Notes under the pieces: generated by a model | What the model saw: the letters and a program-made list of their open reading frames with translations, nothing else | Database searches by the model: none | Told to the model about the DNA's origin: nothing | Made by a program: the position numbers and the translations under genes | NCBI RefSeq assembly: GCF_000376945.1 | Contig: NZ_AQXU01000018.1 | Coordinates: 1 to 64,000, forward strand | From: Leeia oryzae DSM 17879 | GTDB lineage: Bacteria > Pseudomonadota > Gammaproteobacteria > Burkholderiales > Leeiaceae | Length of the DNA stretch: 64,000 nucleotides | Reading direction: 5' to 3' | Shown: in pieces, positions 1 through 9,171 of the stretch | Layout: every line of letters starts with the position of its first letter | How positions within the stretch are numbered: position 1 is the first letter of the stretch

Positions 1-677
1 ATCTGGTACGCCGATTCCGGTAGCAGGAAGCCGAACATGTCCTGCAGGTCTTCCAGCGTCGAGACGGTATGAAAGGTATAAATCCGCTGAAAGCCGCCAT
101 CGTCGCGCGGGATGTCGGCAATGATGGTCAGTTCGCCAAACCCTTGCAGGCGGGTTTCCATGGCTTTCAGGTCAAAGGTGTCGATCAGCTCAGGCGTCAG
201 GCTGATGGCCATCTGGAAACGGTGTTCCGTCACCGCCGGGTCGTTGTGACGGGGGGCGGTGCGAGCCGGTGCAACGGGGACCGCGGCATGGCTGCCAGCC
301 AGGGCATGCAGCCGGTCGCAAATCAGCCGCGCCGGTTCTTCATCGGCCAGCCGGCCGCTCTGGTGGGCATCGAGCAGGTCTTTGAGGATATCGCCCGCCT
401 GCAGGAATACGTCCACCATCTCGCTGGTCAAGCCCAGCTCATGTTTGCGAATGCGGTCGAGCAGGTTTTCCAGAATGTGCGTGACTTCGGTCAGGTCGGT
501 AAAGCCGAAGGTACCCGCCCCGCCCTTGATCGAGTGCGCAGCACGGAAAATCGCGTTCAGCGATTCGGCGTCCGGCTGCTGGATGTCGATCTTCAGCAGC
601 AACGCTTCCATTTCCGCCAGATGTTCCGCCGCCTCCTCAAAGAAGACCTGGTGGAACTGGGACATATCAATACTCAT
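1..677 (-). CDS. cheA: Chemotaxis histidine kinase CheA, N-terminal part (runs off window start)
   Basis: The reading frame opens at an ATG (complement of 675-677) and stays open to the window edge, giving about 225 residues. Residues 1-105 form an HPt (P1) domain with the motif RAAHSIKGGAGTFGF; His48 is the expected phosphorylation site. A linker rich in Ala/Pro follows, then a P2-like segment. The dimerisation, ATPase and CheW-like domains lie outside the window. CheA autophosphorylates in response to chemoreceptors and passes phosphate to CheY/CheB. The CheY-like gene lies immediately upstream in the same direction and an MCP before that, so this is a chemotaxis operon. Assignment as CheA rather than another HPt kinase rests on the context and the HPt sequence. 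Confidence 0.9.
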   Translation of the reverse strand, partial: MSIDMSQFHQVFFEEAAEHLAEMEALLLKIDIQQPDAESLNAIFRAAHSIKGGAGTFGFTDLTEVTHILENLLDRIRKHELGLTSEMVDVFLQAGDILKDLLDAHQSGRLADEEPARLICDRLHALAGSHAAVPVAPARTAPRHNDPAVTEHRFQMAISLTPELIDTFDLKAMETRLQGFGELTIIADIPRDDGGFQRIYTFHTVSTLEDLQDMFGFLLPESAYQ

Positions 678-795
678 CGCCTACTCCGTCACCCATCCAT
701 ATCACCGCCAGGCACTAGCGGGCGTTGTCTGTCACCAGCGCCAAGTGCCTGACCAGTTGCCGTTTGCTATTTGTCTCTTGTCTCTGAAACCGGTA

Positions 796-1161
796 TCAGC
801 CCAAGACTTTTTTCACGACTTCCAGCAGTTTTTGCGGGTCAAACGGTTTCACCAGCCAGCCGGTGGCACCGGCAGCCCGTCCCTGCTGTTTCATGGCATC
901 ACCCGCTTCGGTGGTCAGCATCAGGATAGGGGTAGAGCGGTATTGCGGCAGGGCGCGCAGGGCTTTAATGAGCGTCAGGCCATCCATGCCCGGCATGTTC
1001 TGGTCGGTCAGGATCAGGTCAATGCTGCTGCTCTTGGCCGTACTAAGACCTGCATTGCCGTCTGCCGCTTCCAGCACGGCATAGCCGGCAGACTTCAGGG
1101 TAAATGCCACCATTTGACGAATAGAAGCAGAGTCGTCAACGGTGAGAATGGTTTTGGCCAT
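796..1161 (-). CDS. cheY: CheY-like single-domain response regulator
   Basis: A 121-residue stand-alone receiver domain. The acidic pair D9-D10, the phospho-acceptor D53 (in LILTDQNMPGMDG), T83 and K105 (in WLVKPFDP) are all present, so the active site looks complete. There is no output domain. It sits between an MCP gene upstream and cheA downstream on the same strand, which supports a role as the phosphate-accepting regulator of this chemotaxis cluster. Chromosomes of this group often carry several CheY paralogues, so this may not be the one that binds the flagellar motor. The ATG start is preceded by GGAGG (complement of about 1168-1172). Confidence 0.93.
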   Translation of the reverse strand: MAKTILTVDDSASIRQMVAFTLKSAGYAVLEAADGNAGLSTAKSSSIDLILTDQNMPGMDGLTLIKALRALPQYRSTPILMLTTEAGDAMKQQGRAAGATGWLVKPFDPQKLLEVVKKVLG

Positions 1162-1190
1162 GTGTTACTTCCTCCAGAAAAAGCGCCGGA

Positions 1191-2438
1191 TTAAAACAGC
1201 TCGATGTCACCAGTATCCATGGTGTGCTGTGTGACCGGGTTAAATTCGACATCTGCGTGCAGTGCCGCAATACGGGTATTGATTTCTTCAATCAGGACAG
1301 GCAGCTTCTGCTGCAGGAATTCGGGGTTACTCAGCTGGGCCGGGTCTTTTTCCAGCATCTGCTGCAGACGGGAGATATCGGCACACACATCGTGCATGCG
1401 CTCCATCCGCCGTGTGGTATGGCCAATACACTGGCTGACCAGATCCTGGAACTGCAGCGCAGACACCGCCTGGTTGGTATTGGTTTCGACCACCGCAGCA
1501 ATGCCCGCCAGCTCGTTCAAGGTGTGTGCCATTTCGTCATTGAGCGTGCGAATCGCTGACATGGTCCGTTCAACACGGGATTTGGACTGCAAGGCAAAGT
1601 TCATGTCTTGTGCCGCCAGTTCCGCAATGCGGCTTTCCGCGTCCATGACGGATTTGTGCACCAGATCAATATTGTTACGAATCTGCTGGCTGAATTCGTT
1701 GGTTCTGAGCGACAGGTTGCGTACCTCGTCGGCCACCACGGCAAAACCGCGGCCCGCTTCGCCCGCCCGTGCGGCCTCAATGGCGGCGTTCAGGGCCAGC
1801 AGGTTGGTTTGCTTGGAAATGGCTTCAATATCCCCCAGGAACCCGAGCACCTTGGCGACCTGATGGGCAACATCATCCATTTTTTCCACCAGCGCCATGC
1901 CGATGGTACTGTTGCGGACCGTGCTGTCCACAAAAGTCGCCAGCGTACTGGAGGTATCCGAGGCAAAATCTTCAAAGGTGATGGACTCGCCCGAGTCAGA
2001 CATGGTCGCACCATGCGTCAGTCGGTAGGCCAGCTCTTGCTGGTACTTGGCCTGGTCTGTAATGCTGGTAAAGCTTTTGATCAAGCCGTCAGCTGCGCCA
2101 TTCAGGATGGAGAGTACCCGCTGTAGTTCCGAGCGGGACAAATCAAACTGGTGCATGAATTCATGATCGGCCTGGCGCAAATGCTGGAACACCTGCTGTC
2201 CGCCCGAATCAGGCACGGGCCTGTCTGCCTTTGGCGATGCCTTGTCACGCAGCATCAGCACGACAGCCCCCCACAGCACCAGCATCACGACCGACTGGAT
2301 GGCAACATCGATTAACGGCATCAGACCGGACACTACGAAGCCAGCCTCAACCAGCAGAACCACTATCAAGAGCACGAACGCACGGAAAATGGTTTTGTTA
2401 TTGGCCACAGCAGCCCCTTTTGCTATTTCTGATTGCAT
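1191..2438 (-). CDS. Methyl-accepting chemotaxis protein with two closely spaced membrane segments
   Basis: A 415-residue receptor. Two hydrophobic segments near the N terminus (about residues 18-37 and 46-63) are separated by fewer than ten residues, so there is essentially no periplasmic sensor domain. No HAMP domain is apparent. The cytoplasmic part is helical and carries the highly conserved signalling tip ([20 protein letters not shown], then FAVVADEVR) that binds CheA/CheW. Such receptors usually sense intracellular or membrane-associated signals; the ligand cannot be inferred here. An ATG at 2438 is chosen over the GTG one codon upstream. It is the first gene before cheY and cheA on this strand. 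Confidence 0.9.
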   Translation of the reverse strand: MQSEIAKGAAVANNKTIFRAFVLLIVVLLVEAGFVVSGLMPLIDVAIQSVVMLVLWGAVVLMLRDKASPKADRPVPDSGGQQVFQHLRQADHEFMHQFDLSRSELQRVLSILNGAADGLIKSFTSITDQAKYQQELAYRLTHGATMSDSGESITFEDFASDTSSTLATFVDSTVRNSTIGMALVEKMDDVAHQVAKVLGFLGDIEAISKQTNLLALNAAIEAARAGEAGRGFAVVADEVRNLSLRTNEFSQQIRNNIDLVHKSVMDAESRIAELAAQDMNFALQSKSRVERTMSAIRTLNDEMAHTLNELAGIAAVVETNTNQAVSALQFQDLVSQCIGHTTRRMERMHDVCADISRLQQMLEKDPAQLSNPEFLQQKLPVLIEEINTRIAALHADVEFNPVTQHTMDTGDIELF

Positions 2439-3002
2439 CACGCCTCTTCATGCCATCTGGAGGCTTGTTAAATTGTTATGGACATACACATTGCCAAATA
2501 AATGACTACAGTGTCAATTAATATATCCAAACATGGGTAAATACAGTCGCCAAGGCAATAAATGAATGGAAAAACAGCATGACTGGATTGACAATTTCAT
2601 TACCTGAAGAATGCCCCTGACATGACGACCCACCAAACTGCGTCAGTCATCACAAAAACGGCGAAGCGACCCAGGCTTGCACAGCTTTCTTGATAGACAA
2701 TGGCAGGGAGATCGTCAAGTTTTATATGCCAATTAAATCTGTTTTCACTGCCAAGGCGCATCTCTGAAATGGCCTTTAGCAAAGCCGATAATTATCCCTC
2801 TGCGGGCAATGAAAAGTCTTGTGCTAAATCAGTTTCCAGCAAGTTCAAATTACAATTTGCAAAAAGTAACCGAAAGCAGTTCTCTCATCCGTCACCAACA
2901 TAGCGACAATGCATCAGCCAGGTCACACGCAGGGAGCCGACAGGCTTAGCCCGGGCAGGCATTTGGGCTATACTGCACGGATTATTTCCCTGATCTGCCC
3001 AC
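2439..3002. other. Intergenic region between mcp and mutL (divergent), no gene seen
   Basis: This 564-base stretch is clearly more AT-rich than its flanks. It must hold the promoters of two divergent units. A TTGACA hexamer on the minus strand (complement of 512-517 in the 2.5 kb line, i.e. 2512-2517) could serve the mcp, but no good -10 follows at 17 bases. Short open frames exist on both strands, without ribosome binding sites or recognisable protein character. I see no repeat or RNA gene here. Confidence 0.5.
2946..2974 (+). promoter_or_regulatory. Putative sigma-70 promoter of mutL
   Basis: A TATACT -10 element lies at 2969-2974, with a weak TTAGCC -35 at 2946-2951 and a 17-base spacer. 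It ends 28 bases before the mutL ATG. Confidence 0.45.
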
Positions 3003-4889
3003 ATGCCGACGATTGCCCTGTTGCCCGACCACCTGATCAACCAGATTGCTGCTGGCGAGGTGGTAGAACGCCCCGCCTCCGCACTGAAAGAAATCCTGGA
3101 AAACAGTCTGGATGCCGGTGCCACTGAGATCAACATCCAGCTGGAAGAAGGCGGCATTGCGCTGATTCGGGTCAGCGACAATGGCTGTGGCATCGACAAA
3201 AACCAATTGCCGCTGGCGCTGGCCCGGCATGCCACCAGCAAGATCACCTCGCTGCACGACCTGGAACAGGTCGGTACGCTAGGCTTCCGTGGCGAAGGGC
3301 TGGCCAGTATCGCCGCCGTCTCCCGGCTAACCCTGATCAGCCGCTTTGAAGGTGCCGACCATGCCTGGCAGGTCGAGGTGCAGGAAGGCGAGATTTCTGC
3401 GCCAGAGCCCGCCGCCCTGCACAAGGGAACAGTCATCGAGGTGCGGGACGTGTATTACAACACCCCGGCACGGCGCAAGTTCCTGAAAACCGCCACCACC
3501 GAGTTTGGCCACTGCGATGAAACCTGCAAACGCTTGGCGCTGGCCTGGCCGGACGTGGCATTCTCGCTCACCCACAACGGCCGCGTCTGCTGGAAGTTCC
3601 CGGCCCAGCGCCGTCAGGCCCGCATTGCCGCGATTCTGGGTGAGTCGTTCATGGAAGAAGGCTTACCGGTGGAGGCCGCCAACGGCCAGCTGGGCCTCTT
3701 TGGCATGATCGGCAGCCCGACCCAGTCCCGTACCAGCCGGGACGCCCAGTATTTCTTTGTCAACGGCCGCTTTGTCCGCGACAAGCTGGTCAGCCATGCA
3801 CTGCGGGAGGCGTACCGGGACGTGCTGCACCATGAGCGGCATCCGGTCTACGCGCTGTTCTTCAACCTGCCGCCGGATCTGGTGGATGTGAACGTCCACC
3901 CGCAGAAGAGCGAGGTCAAGTTCCGGGACAGCGGCGCCGTCTACCGGCTGCTGAAAGGTGCCATCCAGCAGGTACTGGCGGGCACCATGGCCGGCAGTCA
4001 GTCCGCAGTGACAACCGCCATGCCGCCAGACAACAGTGCGTTTGCGACGGGTAATACGCCAACATACGCCGCTGATAACAGCAGCTACCAGCCTCCTGCG
4101 ACCGGCACCCCCCAGCCGGCGTGGCCGCGCTTCCAGCAAACCAGCATGCCGCTGGCCGTGGGGGAACATACTCCGGCGTATTTCGAGCAATTGCGGCCGG
4201 CATCGGACTTGCCGTACCAGAGTGGTACCTCGCCGATATCTTCATTCGCCACACTAACCGGCAACGGCTTCCAGCAACCCTTGCCGGTAACGGACGACAG
4301 CCAGTCTCCGCCACTGGGGTTTGCCGTGGCGCAGATTCATGGGGTGTACGTGCTCTCCCAAAACCAGCACGGGCTGGTGGTGGTCGACATGCATGCCGCC
4401 CATGAACGTATCCTGTACGAAAAACTGAAACAGGCACTGGACCAGCACAGCATTGTCAGCCAGCCGCTGCTGATTCCGGCCAGTTTTCACGCCACCAGCC
4501 TGGAAATGGCAACCGCCCAGCAACAGGAAGACGCACTGCGTGACCTGGGGTTTGAAGTGGCCCCCGTGTCACCCACACACCTGGCCTTGCGTGCCGTGCC
4601 CATCGCCTTGCAAAAGGCCGACCCGGTAGCGCTGGTGCGTGACATCCTGAAAGACCTGGCAGAAGTTGGCAGCAGCAATGTACTGGTGGCGCGCCGCAAT
4701 GAAATTCTGGCCACCATGGCCTGCCACGGTGCCGTGCGCGCCAACCGCCACCTGACCCTGCCGGAAATGAACGCCCTGCTGCGCGAAATGGAGATTACCG
4801 AGCGTTCTGACCAGTGCAATCATGGCCGGCCTACCTGGTTCCAGCTCAGCATGAATGACCTGGACAAACTCTTCATGCGGGGCCAGTAA
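3003..4889 (+). CDS. mutL: DNA mismatch repair protein MutL
   Basis: A 628-residue MutL. The GHKL ATPase motifs are clear: [12 protein letters not shown] near residue 32, DNGCGI, and ATSKI...[15 protein letters not shown]. The middle (about 330-430) is a low-complexity Pro/Ser/Thr/Gln linker. The C-terminal dimerisation domain contains [12 protein letters not shown] at residues 462-473, which fits the DxHAx2Ex4E metal-binding endonuclease motif. So this is probably the nicking type of MutL found in bacteria lacking MutH, not the E. coli type. It couples MutS mismatch recognition to strand incision. miaA follows after 2 bases and is probably co-transcribed. Confidence 0.97.
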   Translation: MPTIALLPDHLINQIAAGEVVERPASALKEILENSLDAGATEINIQLEEGGIALIRVSDNGCGIDKNQLPLALARHATSKITSLHDLEQVGTLGFRGEGLASIAAVSRLTLISRFEGADHAWQVEVQEGEISAPEPAALHKGTVIEVRDVYYNTPARRKFLKTATTEFGHCDETCKRLALAWPDVAFSLTHNGRVCWKFPAQRRQARIAAILGESFMEEGLPVEAANGQLGLFGMIGSPTQSRTSRDAQYFFVNGRFVRDKLVSHALREAYRDVLHHERHPVYALFFNLPPDLVDVNVHPQKSEVKFRDSGAVYRLLKGAIQQVLAGTMAGSQSAVTTAMPPDNSAFATGNTPTYAADNSSYQPPATGTPQPAWPRFQQTSMPLAVGEHTPAYFEQLRPASDLPYQSGTSPISSFATLTGNGFQQPLPVTDDSQSPPLGFAVAQIHGVYVLSQNQHGLVVVDMHAAHERILYEKLKQALDQHSIVSQPLLIPASFHATSLEMATAQQQEDALRDLGFEVAPVSPTHLALRAVPIALQKADPVALVRDILKDLAEVGSSNVLVARRNEILATMACHGAVRANRHLTLPEMNALLREMEITERSDQCNHGRPTWFQLSMNDLDKLFMRGQ

Positions 4890-4891
4890 AC

Positions 4892-5845
4892 ATGCCGGCC
4901 ACCGTACAACCCAAAGCCATCCTGCTGGCCGGCCCGACGGCCAGCGGCAAGACCGCCAGCACCCTGCACCTGTGCCGGACCCTGCCGGTCGAAATCATCA
5001 GTGTGGATTCGGCACTGGTGTACCGGGACATGAACATCGGCACTGCCAAGCCGGACGCCGGGTTTCTGGCCGAAGCACCGCATTTTCTGCTGGACATCAT
5101 CGACCCGACCGACAGCTATTCGGCCGCCCAGTTCCGTACCGATGCGCTGCAATTGATGGATGACATCACCCGCCGCGGGCACATCCCGTTACTGGTGGGT
5201 GGCACCATGCTGTACTACAAGGCCTTGCTGGAAGGTTTGTCCGACCTGCCGGAAGCCGACCCGGAGATTCGCGCCACCCTGGAAGCCGAAGCGGCACAGA
5301 TCGGCTGGCCGGCCATGCATCAGAAACTGGCGACGCTAGACCCGGTGACGGCAGCGCGACTGGAACCCGGTGATAGCCAGCGCGTGCAGCGGGCGCTGGA
5401 AATCTGCCTAGTCAGCGGCGAACCCATGTCGGCACTGCTGGCCCGGCAAACCAGCGAGCCGCTGGCCTACCAGACGCTGAACCTGGCCTTGGTTCCGTCT
5501 GACCGCGCCGTCCTGCACCAGCGCATCGCCGAGCGCTTTGACCAGATGCTGGCGATGGGCTTCATTGACGAGGTCCGCGCCCTGCTAAACAAATACCCGA
5601 CACTGACGCCTGAACTCCCCAGCATGCGCTGCGTGGGCTACCGGCAAGCGCTGGCTTATCTGGCGGGGGAGGATGACCTGCCCGCCTTCCGCGAAAAAGG
5701 CATCGCCGCAACCCGGCAACTGGCCAAACGCCAGCTCACCTGGTTGCGCGGCATGACGGGCTGGGAGACGGTAGACAGCTTGCAGCCCGGGTTGCCGGAA
5801 GCCATTGGCGACAGGGTGCGCCAGTGGATCAAACAGAAAGACTAG
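4892..5845 (+). CDS. miaA: tRNA dimethylallyltransferase MiaA
   Basis: A 317-residue enzyme that transfers the dimethylallyl group from DMAPP to N6 of A37 in tRNAs reading UNN codons. The P-loop GPTASGKT is at residues 14-21, followed by the family motifs [18 protein letters not shown] and [19 protein letters not shown]. The length is normal for the family. The mutL-miaA pairing is a very common gene order in proteobacteria, and the 2-base gap suggests translational coupling. The stop codon overlaps the stop of the convergent gene by four bases; both strands read the shared CTAG. Confidence 0.97.
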   Translation: MPATVQPKAILLAGPTASGKTASTLHLCRTLPVEIISVDSALVYRDMNIGTAKPDAGFLAEAPHFLLDIIDPTDSYSAAQFRTDALQLMDDITRRGHIPLLVGGTMLYYKALLEGLSDLPEADPEIRATLEAEAAQIGWPAMHQKLATLDPVTAARLEPGDSQRVQRALEICLVSGEPMSALLARQTSEPLAYQTLNLALVPSDRAVLHQRIAERFDQMLAMGFIDEVRALLNKYPTLTPELPSMRCVGYRQALAYLAGEDDLPAFREKGIAATRQLAKRQLTWLRGMTGWETVDSLQPGLPEAIGDRVRQWIKQKD

Positions 5846-6327
5846 CCACGGAGCCGGTGGGATTTGGCGGTACGATCCCACAAGCAACCGGTTTCATGTT
5901 CACCCATGAACCAGATGCGCGTGAAGGGATGGGAATATTGATCGAACAAGGGGCGGATGGTCGGAATGATGATCTCGTCCGGGGTGCTGATATGACCGTC
6001 GGTGTAGATCAGCAGCTCGATATGCCTGGCCGGCGTGCTATAGCCCCGCTTGAGTTTCTTGCGGACAATTTCTTCTGACGGGTCATGAATGTCAACATCG
6101 CCGCGGGTCACATCCGCCCCGACGGCATGACGCTCGGCAATCTGGTGGTCGGTCAGGCTCACCAGCTCAAACGCGATCGGCCCATCCGTGGCGTGCACAC
6201 ACAGCAAGTCGGGCTCCGGCGGCTGGCGGCTACTCACCTCCAGCCACGCAGGGGCCATCCCCAGGCGCTGACTGAACCTGGCAAAGGTCAGTTGTTCATT
6301 GAGCTGTTTTTTCTCCACACTATTCAC
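5842..6327 (-). CDS. Conserved-looking hypothetical protein
   Basis: A 161-residue protein with a GTG start preceded by GAGG five bases upstream. I do not recognise the family. The N-terminal third contains PEPDLLCVH, then an acidic-residue-containing strand (IAFELVSL). A downstream stretch [17 protein letters not shown] looks like another strand-loop element. The spacing is loosely reminiscent of PD-(D/E)xK nuclease-like folds, but the lysine of that motif is not evident, so no activity is claimed. There is no signal peptide or membrane segment. It is convergent with miaA and stands alone in its direction, after the MFS gene. Confidence 0.7.
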   Translation of the reverse strand: MNSVEKKQLNEQLTFARFSQRLGMAPAWLEVSSRQPPEPDLLCVHATDGPIAFELVSLTDHQIAERHAVGADVTRGDVDIHDPSEEIVRKKLKRGYSTPARHIELLIYTDGHISTPDEIIIPTIRPLFDQYSHPFTRIWFMGEHETGCLWDRTAKSHRLRG

Positions 6328-6355
6328 ATCGACCTCACTCCGTCGCCCGTACCGA

Positions 6356-6383
6356 CGTTACCGCTGCAAACATAGCGGTAACG
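6356..6383 (-). terminator. Inverted repeat between hypothetical gene and MFS gene
   Basis: A perfect 10-bp stem (6356-6365 with 6374-6383) closes an 8-base loop. It lies 45 bases downstream of the unknown gene's start and 45 bases before the MFS stop. No T-run follows on either strand, so it may be a weak terminator or a protein-binding palindrome. Confidence 0.3.
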
Positions 6384-6428
6384 ATCACATACTTTGCGTC
6401 CGAGTGCAACGCCGGCAACACAGTCTGG

Positions 6429-7808
6429 CTAGTTGCGGGTCAATTGATGGCCTGCGTCTGCCGGCAAACGGCGACTGACAAGCATGGATGCGGCAGAGCA
6501 GAGGCCAATCACCAGAAAGGCCGGCAAAAAGTCATTCTGCGCCAGTTGATGATGCCCGCGCACATACATGGACGCATGCAGCGCCATACCCGCCACGGTC
6601 ACCCCCATCCCCAGCGATAACTGCTGGACCACACTGGCAAAGCTGGTTGCCCGACCGGCATCATGGTCTTCAATATCGGCATACACCATGGTGTTAAGGC
6701 TGGTGAACTGCAAAGACGGAAAAAAGCCGCCCAGCGCCACCACCAGCACCAGCCAGATCAATGGGGTTTGCGCGCTAAAGAAGCCATAGGCCGCCACGCC
6801 CAGTCCGGCCAACAGCGCGTTCCAGATCAGCACGCGCCGGAACCCGAAGCGCTTGAGAATGCGCGTCCCCAGCCCTTTCATGAAAATCGCCGTAAAGGCC
6901 GACACACAGGTAATCAGTCCGGAAACAAAGGGGCTGAATTTCAGCCCTTCCTGCAACATCAGCGGCAGCAGAAACGGCACTGCCCCCAGCGCGATCCGGA
7001 ACAGCGAGCCGCCCAGCACGCTGACGCTAAACGTCGGAATACGCAAGAAGCGGAAATCAATCAGCGGCTTGGGATGCACCCTAGCGTGCTGCCAGTAACC
7101 CAGCAACGCGATCACTCCCACCAGCAACAGAAGGCCTGCCTTCCAGAAGGCGACCAGGCCGCTGCCCATCAGCGCCATGCCCAGCATGAACGCCGAACCA
7201 CCGACGGCAGACAGCAGGAAGCCTTTGACGTCCAGCGGGTCTGAGGTGGGCAGGCGGGTATTGTCGATAAAACGGTGCGCCAGATACAAACCCACCAGGC
7301 TTATCGGAATGTTGACCAGAAAAATCCAGCGCCAATGGAAGTAGGTAGTGATAAACCCGCCCAGCGGCGGCCCGATCACCGGCCCCATCAGCGCCGGAAT
7401 GGTAAGGTAGCTGATGGCACGAATCAGATCAGATTTGTCCACCGCCCGGAAAATGATGATGCGCCCGACCGGCACCATCATGGCCCCGCCGATACCCTGC
7501 AGAAAGCGCGCCGCCACAAACGCCGGCAGGCTGGACGACGCGGCACACAACAGCGACCCAATCATGAAAATCACGATGGCGCTGCTGAACACGGTACGCG
7601 AACCAAAACGGTCTGCCACCCAGCCGCAAACGGGGATAAACACACCCAGTCCGACCACGTATGCCGTCAACGCCAGTTTCAGCGAGATCGGATCCTCCCC
7701 CAAATCACGCGCCAGCGAGGGCAGCGAGGTCGCGATGACCGTCGCATCCATGTGCTCCATAAACAGCGCACAGGCCACAATCAGCGGGAGAATGACAACA
7801 CGGGACAT
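6429..7808 (-). CDS. MFS transporter, DHA2-like drug/proton antiporter family
   Basis: A 459-residue membrane protein, starting at the ATG at 7808; a TTG six codons upstream is possible. About 13-14 hydrophobic segments fit the DHA2 (EmrB-like) group. Visible motifs include GWVADRFGSRTVF (the MFS loop 2-3 motif A, in the form GxxADRxGxR), FLQGIGGAMMVPVGR (motif B-like) and MGPVIGPPLGG (antiporter motif C), followed by WRWIFLVNIPI, typical of DHA2. These proteins export hydrophobic toxic compounds in exchange for protons. No membrane-fusion or outer-membrane partner is adjacent, and no regulator, so the substrate is unknown. Confidence 0.9.
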   Translation of the reverse strand: MSRVVILPLIVACALFMEHMDATVIATSLPSLARDLGEDPISLKLALTAYVVGLGVFIPVCGWVADRFGSRTVFSSAIVIFMIGSLLCAASSSLPAFVAARFLQGIGGAMMVPVGRIIIFRAVDKSDLIRAISYLTIPALMGPVIGPPLGGFITTYFHWRWIFLVNIPISLVGLYLAHRFIDNTRLPTSDPLDVKGFLLSAVGGSAFMLGMALMGSGLVAFWKAGLLLLVGVIALLGYWQHARVHPKPLIDFRFLRIPTFSVSVLGGSLFRIALGAVPFLLPLMLQEGLKFSPFVSGLITCVSAFTAIFMKGLGTRILKRFGFRRVLIWNALLAGLGVAAYGFFSAQTPLIWLVLVVALGGFFPSLQFTSLNTMVYADIEDHDAGRATSFASVVQQLSLGMGVTVAGMALHASMYVRGHHQLAQNDFLPAFLVIGLCSAASMLVSRRLPADAGHQLTRN

Positions 7809-7887
7809 GGATACAACCGTTATCAAGACTTAAGCGTGGATACCATCAGAAGCGGGCGAAGCATGCGACATCGACAGCGGACAAACC

Positions 7888-7912
7888 GGCATTCCCGACG
7901 GGCGGGAATGCC
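7888..7912 (-). terminator. Hairpin downstream of aroG
   Basis: A 10-bp stem (7888-7897 with 7903-7912) with a 5-base loop lies just past the aroG stop on the minus strand. The following sequence contains only a short T-rich stretch, so this is a probable but not textbook terminator. Confidence 0.45.
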
Positions 7913-7925
7913 TTCATGCCAGAAA

Positions 7926-8999
7926 TCAGGCTTTTCGTGCACCCAGATGCCCGCGCAGCAACGCGGCCGAGTCCCGAATCATCTGCTCAGTGGTTGCCCA
8001 ATCCACACAGGCATCCGTCACCGAGCAACCGTATTTCAGCTGACTCAGGTCTTCCGGAATCGACTGGTTGCCGGCTTCGATATTGCTTTCGATCATCAGG
8101 CCGACAATCGACTGGTTGCCATCACGGATCTGGTTGATGCAATCGGTCATCACCAGCGGTTGCAGTTCGTATTTCTTGTACGAGTTGCCATGCGAGCAAT
8201 CCACCACGATGTTTTGCGGTAGCTTGGCTTTTTTCAGCGCGCCTTCGGCAATCGCCACGCTCACGGAATCATAGTTAGGACGGCCGCCACCGCCACGCAG
8301 CACCACGTGGCCGTAGGCATTACCGCGGGTCCGGATGATGGCCGAGCGGCCCTGGCCGTTAATACCCAGGAAGCTGTGCGGGTTGCTGGCCGAGACAATC
8401 GCGTTCAAAGCGACATCCAGCGAGCCATCGGTGCCGTTCTTGAACCCGACCGGGGTCGACAGGCCGGACGACATCTCGCGGTGCGTCTGAGACTCTGACG
8501 TACGTGCACCAATCGCCGTCCAGGCGATCAGGTCGCCCAGATATTGCGGGGAAATCGGGTCCAGCGCTTCGGTCGCTGCCGGCAAACCGATCTCGTTCAC
8601 GTCCAGCAGGAAGCGGCGTGCTTTTTCCATGCCCTGTTCAATATGGAAAGAATCGTCCATGTACGGGTCGTTGATATACCCTTTCCAGCCAGTGGTGGTA
8701 CGCGGCTTCTCGAAATACACCCGCATCACCAGCACCATCACGTCGCTGACTTCCTCTGCCAGCACTTTCAGGCGGCGGGCATAATCCAGGCCGGCCACCG
8801 GATCATGGATGGAGCATGGACCCAGCACCACAAACAGGCGCGGGTCTTGACGATCCAGGATGTTTTTCAGGGTAGCGCGGCCGGCTTCGACGGTCGCGGC
8901 GGCCAGATCGGACAGCGGGGCACGGGCTTTGATCTCGTCCGGGGACGGCATGTCATCCAGACTGATCACGTTCAGGTTTTCCAGATTGGCGTGGGTCAT
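7926..8999 (-). CDS. aroG: 3-deoxy-7-phosphoheptulonate synthase (DAHP synthase, class I)
   Basis: A 357-residue class I (AroFGH-type) DAHP synthase. It condenses PEP and erythrose 4-phosphate in the first step of the shikimate pathway. Recognisable family blocks are LFVVLGPCSIHDP, RVYFEKPRTTTGWKGYINDP, GARTSESQTHREMSSGLS, VGFKNGTDG and VVDCSHGNSYKKY, covering the metal and substrate sites. Length matches E. coli AroG (about 350). Which aromatic amino acid inhibits it cannot be told reliably from inspection; aroG is used for convenience. It is a single-gene unit with a TATGAT -10 element about 45 bases upstream of the ATG. Confidence 0.95.
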   Translation of the reverse strand: MTHANLENLNVISLDDMPSPDEIKARAPLSDLAAATVEAGRATLKNILDRQDPRLFVVLGPCSIHDPVAGLDYARRLKVLAEEVSDVMVLVMRVYFEKPRTTTGWKGYINDPYMDDSFHIEQGMEKARRFLLDVNEIGLPAATEALDPISPQYLGDLIAWTAIGARTSESQTHREMSSGLSTPVGFKNGTDGSLDVALNAIVSASNPHSFLGINGQGRSAIIRTRGNAYGHVVLRGGGGRPNYDSVSVAIAEGALKKAKLPQNIVVDCSHGNSYKKYELQPLVMTDCINQIRDGNQSIVGLMIESNIEAGNQSIPEDLSQLKYGCSVTDACVDWATTEQMIRDSAALLRGHLGARKA

Positions 9000-9171
9000 T
9001 TCGTGGCTCTTCTTAGAACAGAGATAGGGTAATGTCGTGTGACATCATACCTTGATTTTGCTGCATTGCGACAGCTGCAGCGGCTGCCAACCGGCACAAA
9101 CAGCAAGGGGCCGTCATGCGACAGCCCCCGGCGTTTCAGACAGGATGGAGTCCAGTTGGCTGGCGGGCGGA

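Noticed and set aside
259-1194. Long plus-strand frame antisense to cheA and cheY
   Set aside because: Shadow of the high-GC coding strand; the minus-strand proteins have full family motifs.
2600-2903. Short reading frames on both strands between mcp and mutL
   Set aside because: No ribosome sites, odd composition, and no recognisable protein character; the region looks regulatory.
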